A stretch of 64,000 bases of DNA from Planctomycetota bacterium (lineage in GTDB: Bacteria > Planctomycetota > J058): the NCBI GenBank assembly GCA_023954375.1, contig JAMLIC010000049.1, positions 1-64,000 of the forward strand, written 5' to 3'. Shown in pieces: positions 59,124 to 64,000 of this stretch; positions within the stretch are counted from its first letter, which is position 1, and each line of letters opens with the position of its first letter. The translations under genes were made by a program, and so were the position numbers. Under the pieces are notes generated by a model. The model searched no databases. It worked only from the letters and a program-made list of their open reading frames with translations, and was not told where the DNA came from.

Positions 59124-59804
59124 ATGAGCTTCGTCGACGAGCTGCGCGAGGCGCTGCTCCCCGCCCGCATGCGCCTGTTCTCCTCGCGCCTGTTCCAGGC
59201 GCTCGTGGCCGACGAGAAGGCGCCGCTCGATCTGTGGCGCGTCTACCTGTGGGAGTCGTACCACTACGTCAAGCACAACGGGATCAACCAGGCGCTCGCC
59301 GTCCTGCGCACCGACCCGACCGAGAAGCGGCTCATGATCCGCTACCTCAAGCACGCCCTGGAGGAGATCGACCACGACGAGATGTGCCTGCGGGACCTCG
59401 AGAAGCTGGGCGTCCCGCGCGAGGAGGTCATCGCCTCGCGCCCGCTCCCCGAGACGGCGGCCTTCAGCAGCTTCCTCTACGACTTCGTCATGCGCGACAA
59501 CCCGATCGGGCGGCTCGGCTACTCGTTCTGGGCCGAGGGGTTCAACGAGGAGTCGGGCTACATCGTCGAGCGCCTGCGCCACCACTTCGGGCTGCCCGAC
59601 GACCACATGCAGTTCGTCGTCGCCCACGCGCACCTCGACGCGCGCCACGGCAAGGAGTGCGTCGAGACGATCGAGCGCTTCGCGACGACGAAGGCGGACC
59701 GCGAGGCGATCCTCTACTTCGGCGTGGCTACGTGCCACCAGTTCTACTACGTGCTCGAGGCCATGTACGAGCGGAGTCTGCGCGAGCGAGCAGCGCGGGC
59801 GTGA
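59124..59804 (+). CDS. Haem-oxygenase-like diiron oxidase (TenA/PqqC/UndA-type fold)
   Basis: 226 residues, all-helical. Candidate metal ligands fit the diiron pattern of UndA, CADD and SznF: Glu44 (LWESYHYVKH), Glu81/His84 (LEEIDHDEM), Glu138 (FWAEGFNEESG), then His168, Asp172 and His175 in AHAHLDARHGKE. The H-x3-D-x2-H spacing is that of CADD. Such enzymes oxidise acids or amines, for example decarboxylating fatty acids to terminal alkenes. ATG start 8 bp after the GH3 stop, same operon. Its last 77 bp overlap the convergent RND transporter gene. Confidence 0.82.
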   Translation: MSFVDELREALLPARMRLFSSRLFQALVADEKAPLDLWRVYLWESYHYVKHNGINQALAVLRTDPTEKRLMIRYLKHALEEIDHDEMCLRDLEKLGVPREEVIASRPLPETAAFSSFLYDFVMRDNPIGRLGYSFWAEGFNEESGYIVERLRHHFGLPDDHMQFVVAHAHLDARHGKECVETIERFATTKADREAILYFGVATCHQFYYVLEAMYERSLRERAARA

Positions 59805-61983
59805 CGAGGAGCTCGCAGGCCCAGGCGGCCGCGACCGCCAGGGCCGCGATCAGCCCGAAGCGCGGCAGGTGCGCCGTGCTGCTGGCGCAGAAGACGAGGA
59901 AGCCCGCGACCAGCGCCCCGGTCATCACGGCGACCGGGCGCGCCAGCTCGGCGGCCGCCCGCTCGGCGGCCGCCGGAGGGGCGAGGCCGTCCAGGCGCGC
60001 CCGCTCGTAGCCGAGGAAGAAGTGGACGGTGTCGTCGTCGCTGATCCCGAGCGCGACGCAGGCCACGAGCACGTTGATGATGTCGAGCGCCACGCCGGCG
60101 AAGCCCATGGCGCCGAGCGTGATCAGCACCGGGAGGAGGTTCGGCACGAGCGCCAGGAGGCCGAGGCGCACGGAGCGCAGGAGCGCCGCCAGGAGCAGGC
60201 CGATCGACGCGGCGGCCAGGAGGAAGGCCTCGACCTGGCTGCTCGTGAGCCGGTCCGCCAGCGCCGAGAAGAGCTTCATGACCCCGGTCGTGCGCACGAG
60301 GAGCCCCTCGGCGCGGGCGGCGTCCTCGACCCGGCCGAGGAGCGCCAGGTACTCGGACGACGGCCGCGAGCGCACGCGGACGTGCACGCGGCCGAGGCGC
60401 CGGTCGCGGTCGAGGACCTCGCGGACGTCGTCGTCGTCGAGGAGCAGGAGCTCCTGGGCCACGGCCTCGCGCGAGGCGGGGAGCGCGAGCGTCGTGACCG
60501 CGGCCGCCTCGCCCTCCGCGGCGAAGGCGGCGTGGACCTCGCCCACGAGGTCGGGCGGCCCGTAGACGGGCCCCACGATCCCCGACGAGTCGCGGCGGAC
60601 CGCGTCCTCGAAGCGCGCGATGCGCGCCAGCAGCGCCGGGTCCTCTAGGGCGCCCGGCGCGCCGCCGTCGACCACGACCTCCAGGGCGAACGCCCCGCCC
60701 AGCCGCTCGTCGACGAACGCGAACTCCTGCCGCAACGACGACGACGGGCGAAAGGCGTCGAGCCAGAACGTGTCGACCCTCAGGCGCGAGACGCCGACGG
60801 CCGCCAGCGCGGCCACCGCCGCCGCGCCGGCCAGGACCCAGGGGGCGCGCGAGACCGACCACCGGGCCACCGCCGCCAGCCGCGACGGGCGGGACACCGC
60901 CGGGGGCCGCGGCGCGCCGGCGAGCGGGGCGAGCAGGAGGGCCAGGGCGAAGCACACGAGGACGCCGAAGGCGGCGAACAGGCCCAGCGTGCGGATCGGC
61001 CGCACGTCGGAGGTGGCGAACGCGGCGAAGCCGGCGGCGGTCGTGAGCGCCGTGAACAGGCAGGCGCGCCCGTGCGCCGCGTAGGCCTCGCCGGGCGGGC
61101 CTTCGAGGACGCCGTCGACGAGGTGCACGGCGTCGGCCACCCCGACCGTGACCAGGAGCGAGGGGAGGATGACGCTGTACATGCTGATCGGCTGGCCGGT
61201 GAGGCCCATGGCGCCGAGCGTGACGAGCGTCGCGAGGACGGAGACGGTGAGCGGCACGGCGGCGGCGCGCGCGCGGCGCAGGGCGGCGAGGAGGAACAGG
61301 CCGCTGACGAGGCACGACAGCCCGAACAGCGCCCCGCCCTCGCGCGCCGTGCGGGCGTCGAAGTCGGCCTCGAACACGGGCGCGCCGGCGAGGCGCGGGC
61401 GCAGGGCCGCGAAGCGCGGCTCGGCCAGGAGCGCGCGCAGGCGGGCGGCCAGGACGAGCTTGCCCTGGTCGTCCGTGTCGGGGACGTCCGTGTCGACGAC
61501 GATCGCCGCGACCGCGCCGGTCGCGTCGACGTAGGTGCCGACGTAGCGCGGGTGGCGCAGGGCGACCTCGCGCGCGCCCGGCGGCGGCGGCAGGGCGGGG
61601 AGGAACTCGCGCACCTCGATCGCCGCGCCGGAGGCCTCGACGAGCCGCGCCGTGCGCAGCGACCGCGCGCGCCGCACGTGCTCGAGCCGGCCGATCGCCG
61701 CCTCGAGGTCGCCCACGGCCGCGAGGACGGTGGGGTCGAACGCGTCGCCCCCGGGCGGCTCGAGGGCGACCACGGCGAACTCGTCGTTGCCGAAGACCCG
61801 CTTGAGCTCGCGGTAGTCGGCGACGAGCGGGTCGCCGGGGGCGAAGACGCCCTCGTTGCTGTTGTCGACCTCCAGGCGCGTGGCGCCGGCGGCCCCGCCG
61901 GCCGCCAGGACGAGGGCCAGCGCCAGCGCCGCCCCGCGGCGGCGGCCGGCCGCCTCGCCGATCCGGGCGAACGCGCCGTCCAC
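59728..61983 (-). CDS. RND-superfamily (MMPL-type) exporter
   Basis: 751 residues with the twofold RND layout: helix 1 near residues 18-35, a large periplasmic loop, then five helices; the pattern repeats. Transmembrane signatures: LPSLLVTVGVADAVHLVDGV and NVLVACVALGISDDDTVHFF, with Asp residues in the positions of the proton relay, and GPVYGPPDLVGEVHAAF in the second loop. MMPL/HpnN-type members export lipids and hydrophobic molecules. GTG start, 3 bp after the asparaginase stop. The 3' end overlaps the diiron oxidase gene by 77 bp on the opposite strand. A role in moving the neighbouring operon's product is plausible but not shown. Confidence 0.9.
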   Translation of the reverse strand: MDGAFARIGEAAGRRRGAALALALVLAAGGAAGATRLEVDNSNEGVFAPGDPLVADYRELKRVFGNDEFAVVALEPPGGDAFDPTVLAAVGDLEAAIGRLEHVRRARSLRTARLVEASGAAIEVREFLPALPPPPGAREVALRHPRYVGTYVDATGAVAAIVVDTDVPDTDDQGKLVLAARLRALLAEPRFAALRPRLAGAPVFEADFDARTAREGGALFGLSCLVSGLFLLAALRRARAAAVPLTVSVLATLVTLGAMGLTGQPISMYSVILPSLLVTVGVADAVHLVDGVLEGPPGEAYAAHGRACLFTALTTAAGFAAFATSDVRPIRTLGLFAAFGVLVCFALALLLAPLAGAPRPPAVSRPSRLAAVARWSVSRAPWVLAGAAAVAALAAVGVSRLRVDTFWLDAFRPSSSLRQEFAFVDERLGGAFALEVVVDGGAPGALEDPALLARIARFEDAVRRDSSGIVGPVYGPPDLVGEVHAAFAAEGEAAAVTTLALPASREAVAQELLLLDDDDVREVLDRDRRLGRVHVRVRSRPSSEYLALLGRVEDAARAEGLLVRTTGVMKLFSALADRLTSSQVEAFLLAAASIGLLLAALLRSVRLGLLALVPNLLPVLITLGAMGFAGVALDIINVLVACVALGISDDDTVHFFLGYERARLDGLAPPAAAERAAAELARPVAVMTGALVAGFLVFCASSTAHLPRFGLIAALAVAAAWACELLVTPALLARADSARTWPRARSRTGGT

Positions 61984-61986
61984 GCG

Positions 61987-62505
61987 TCAGGCCCGGCGCA
62001 CGAAGGTGCCCCGCCGCGGGTCCTTCTCCACGCCCGGGAAGGAGAGCACCTGGTTGTGCATGGCCACGTAGACGCCCGGGGCGAGGAGCTGCACCGCCAG
62101 GAGCGCCTCGGTCAGGTTCTGCGTGGCGTCCGTGTTGCGCAGCTCGTAGGGGCGCATGGCGCCCGTGAGGACCACCGGCACACGCGGCGTCCCCAGGTGC
62201 TCGACGATCGTCTCGCCCGTGCGGGCGAGGCGGTCCGTGCCGTGGACGACGACGACCCCGTCGTGCGCGCCCGAGAACAGCTCGACCGTCTCGGCGATCA
62301 GCGCGTGGTCGGCCGCGCTCATGTCGAGGCTGTCCTTGTTCATCAGCGGCACGCGCGTGAGCGTCACGCCCTCGAGGAGCAGCGTGCCGAGGAGCAGGTC
62401 GAGGACCGAGACCTCGTTGGTGAGCTTGCCCCGCAGGGCGTCGTAGGTCTTCTCGATCGTCCCGCCGGTGGAGATGAGCGCGATCCGCCTGGGCGCCTGG
62501 TTCAT
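61987..62505 (-). CDS. Short asparaginase-domain protein
   Basis: 172 residues, only the N-terminal domain of type I/II asparaginases (full enzymes are about 330). Catalytic Thr region ISTGGTIEKT (Thr16) and the second motif VVVHGTDRLARTG are both intact. MNKDSLDMSAADHALI and VVLTGAMRPYELRNTDATQN are also family-typical. Stand-alone short forms exist and may be active as oligomers. ATG start, 3 bp upstream of the RND gene and probably cotranscribed. Confidence 0.88.
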   Translation of the reverse strand: MNQAPRRIALISTGGTIEKTYDALRGKLTNEVSVLDLLLGTLLLEGVTLTRVPLMNKDSLDMSAADHALIAETVELFSGAHDGVVVVHGTDRLARTGETIVEHLGTPRVPVVLTGAMRPYELRNTDATQNLTEALLAVQLLAPGVYVAMHNQVLSFPGVEKDPRRGTFVRRA

Positions 62506-62944
62506 CGCTCAGAGTGTACGCGGCTGCGGCCTTGGTGTGATCGCGGCTGCGGCCGCCGATGGCGGGCGCTGCGGTGCGTCGGGGCGTCGCGCTGCGCGCG
62601 ACACCCCGACCGCTCAGGCGCGCTCGGCGGCCAGGAGGCCGCCTTCGCTTGCCTTCGCGCCGCATCGCCTCGCCCTCGGCGGCCTCGCCTGAGGCTCCTG
62701 CTGCGGAGGCGCGGGGAGGTGTGCTCGGGGGCGGGAGCGGGGGCGGGAGCGGGGGCGGGGGCGGGAGCGGGGGCGGGGGCGGGGGCGGGGGCGGGAGCGG
62801 GGGCGGGAGCGGGGGCGGGAGCGGGGGCGGGAGCGGGAGCGGCTTCGGCCGGGACGCGGCCTGGCGTGAGCTCCGCGGCGAACGCCCGCGTGGAGGGCGG
62901 CCCCGGGCGGGTGCGCGCCGCGCCGCCTCCCTCGCGGTCGCTGC
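62506..62944. other. 439-bp gap with a G-rich tract and no supported gene
   Basis: Between the asparaginase start and the metallophosphoesterase stop. It holds the G-rich repeat described separately. The open frames across it are alanine/proline or glycine/serine strings produced by the repeat, so I do not call a gene. Confidence 0.6.
62726..62851 (+). repeat. GGGGGC/GGGAGC hexamer tract
   Basis: About 20 tandem 6-bp units, alternating GGGGGC and GGGAGC, all purine-rich on the plus strand. G runs of three to five separated by one base (C or A) could form several G-quadruplexes. On the minus strand it reads as Ala-Pro repeats in one frame. It lies just downstream of the metallophosphoesterase on that gene's strand. 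Confidence 0.85.
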
Positions 62945-63787
62945 TCAGGAGCGCGCGGCGCTGCTCGGGCCCCGGTCGCCGTCGTCGGCGGGCAGCTCGA
63001 CGAGCCGCACGGGGGGGGCCCCGTCGGCCAGGGTGCGGCGCAGGACCGGGAGGGCGACGTTGTAGACCGGGACGCCGGCGGCGGTCCTGCCCTCGGCGGA
63101 GCCGTGATGGCAGTGGCCGTGGAACACGAGGCTCGCGCGGAAGCGGTTGATCGGCTCCTCGAGGCGGCTCGAGCCGAGGAACGGGTAGATCTCGAGCGAC
63201 TCCCCCTCGACGGTGCCCTTGATCGGGGCGTAGTGGAGGATCGCCACCCGCGAGCGGGTGCGCAGGCGCGAGAGGGCGCGCTCGAGCTTCAGCGCCTCGT
63301 CGAGCGCGTCCTGCACGAACCGCTTGATCGCGGGCTCGCCCCACGGCTCGAGCACGCGCCGGCCGAAGCCGCCGCCGAACCCCTTGGCCCCTGCGAAGCC
63401 CACGCCGCGCACCTCGCAGCTCTCGCCGTCGAGCACGGTGACGCCGCCGGCGTCGCGCAGGATCTCCACCACCGCCTCGGCCTGGCCCGACTCGTGGTCG
63501 TGGTTGCCGAGCACGGCGATGATCGGCAGCTTGACCCCGGCGAGGTCCTTCGCCAGCGCCCGCGCCTCCTCGGGCAGCCCGTAGTCGGTCAGGTCGCCGC
63601 AGAGCACGAGCACGTCGGCCCGCGCGATGACCTCGGGCCCGAGCGCGCGCTCGAGCAGGCCCTGCGACGAGCGGGTGTAGTGCAGATCGCCCACCGCGGC
63701 GACCCGGACCATGGCCGTGCCCCCGGCCCGCTCGGGGGCCCGCTCGGCCTGCTGGGCGGCGTGGGCGCCGCCGCTGGCCTGGATCAT
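62945..63787 (-). CDS. Calcineurin-like metallophosphoesterase
   Basis: 280 residues. Metal-site motifs in order: GDLHY (D-x-H), LCGDLTD, LGNHDHE, ILHYAPIK (His), FHGHCHHGS (GHxH). These bind two metal ions and identify a phosphodiesterase or phosphatase; substrate unknown. No signal peptide. Start ATG 63787 has GGAGG 5 bases upstream; an internal ATG at 63712 (MVRVAAVGDLHYT) would remove 25 poorly conserved residues. Same strand as the partial zinc-ribbon gene upstream. Confidence 0.88.
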   Translation of the reverse strand: MIQASGGAHAAQQAERAPERAGGTAMVRVAAVGDLHYTRSSQGLLERALGPEVIARADVLVLCGDLTDYGLPEEARALAKDLAGVKLPIIAVLGNHDHESGQAEAVVEILRDAGGVTVLDGESCEVRGVGFAGAKGFGGGFGRRVLEPWGEPAIKRFVQDALDEALKLERALSRLRTRSRVAILHYAPIKGTVEGESLEIYPFLGSSRLEEPINRFRASLVFHGHCHHGSAEGRTAAGVPVYNVALPVLRRTLADGAPPVRLVELPADDGDRGPSSAARS

Positions 63788-63889
63788 GCCAGCCTCCGCG
63801 CTGCCCCCCTCCGGCGGAACGGATGTGCACCCCCAGCATACCCCACAGGTGGAGTGAGCGCGGGGTGCGACCTCGGCCGCACCCGTCGA

Positions 63890-64000
63890 TCACTCCATCC
63901 CGCAGTGGGGGCAGGGGCTCGCCTGGCCGCGCGGCTCCTGGCACACGGGGCAGGGCGCGGGGGCCCGCGCGAGCGGGTTCTCGGGCGGCGCGCCCTCGCG
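63890..64000 (-). CDS. Partial gene ending in a zinc ribbon (runs off the window)
   Basis: The last 36 codons of a minus-strand gene enter at the right edge in frame: PENPLARAPAPCPVCQEPRG then QASPCPHCGME and a TGA stop. CPVC ... CPHC is a zinc-ribbon pair. The rest of the protein is outside the window, so no function can be given. The spacing to the next gene (102 bp) includes CATACC, a -10-like box on neither strand's obvious start. Confidence 0.7.
   Translation of the reverse strand, partial: REGAPPENPLARAPAPCPVCQEPRGQASPCPHCGME

Noticed and set aside
62726..62851. Possible Ala-Pro-rich protein gene on the minus strand
   Set aside because: The frame exists only because of the hexamer repeat and lies outside the frame of the metallophosphoesterase.

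Overview
This 64 kb window is very GC-rich chromosomal DNA (about three quarters G+C by eye) from a Gram-negative-type bacterium. It has many GTG starts, dense Ser/Thr kinases (four intact or nearly intact plus one remnant), FHA domains, TPR proteins, an ECF sigma factor paired with a kinase, an OmpA-like protein and a lysine-rich histone H1-like tail. That mix suggests Planctomycetota or Myxococcota; the sequence alone does not let me choose. I saw no rRNA, tRNA, CRISPR array, transposase or prophage gene.

Layout. 0-5 kb: minus-strand run of a RING-like membrane protein, a frameshifted TPR protein and a voltage-gated K+ channel. 5-13 kb: clpP, a GH113-like glycosidase, a protein with an H1-like tail, a GAF/sigma-54 activator, atoE plus a small lipoprotein, a GNAT acetyltransferase and a small coiled-coil membrane protein. 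13-19 kb: tldD-tldE, an SppA-type peptidase and a DUF3592-like protein. 19-29 kb: two divergent Ser/Thr kinases (the second with two FHA domains), then a translationally coupled zinc-ribbon/peptidoglycan-binding plus OmpA pair, an SH3b protein and a kinase remnant. 30-37.5 kb: a nine-gene, translationally coupled Mrp-type Na+/H+ antiporter operon with three ND-family subunits. 37.5-46.9 kb: an SDR epimerase, a HEAT-like hypothetical, a 1473-residue CheB-CheR-PAS hybrid kinase, a second double-FHA kinase (frameshifted) and a second zinc-ribbon protein carrying a Cys-His-Asp triad. 47-52 kb: a MoxR/DUF58/transglutaminase operon and a HAD phosphatase. 52-56 kb: a YhhQ/ECF sigma/kinase/hypothetical operon. 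56.6-62.5 kb: an OleA-like thiolase, a GH3-family adenylating enzyme and a haem-oxygenase-like diiron oxidase in one operon, convergent with an asparaginase-RND exporter pair. 62.5-64 kb: a G-rich tract, a metallophosphoesterase and a partial zinc-ribbon gene.

Three things stand out. (1) The OleA-GH3-diiron oxidase operon looks like an unusual hydrocarbon or lipid pathway in which a GH3 enzyme replaces the usual OleBCD set. (2) A double-FHA kinase lies beside a zinc-ribbon 'WTV' protein at two separate loci (22-27.6 kb and 43.7-46.9 kb), so these may form a duplicated signalling or envelope module. (3) A modular interspersed repeat family (hairpin arms, about 145-bp core, 43/44-bp palindrome) sits at gene 3' ends. 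Single-base frameshifts in two otherwise well-conserved genes look like assembly errors, but real decay is not excluded.
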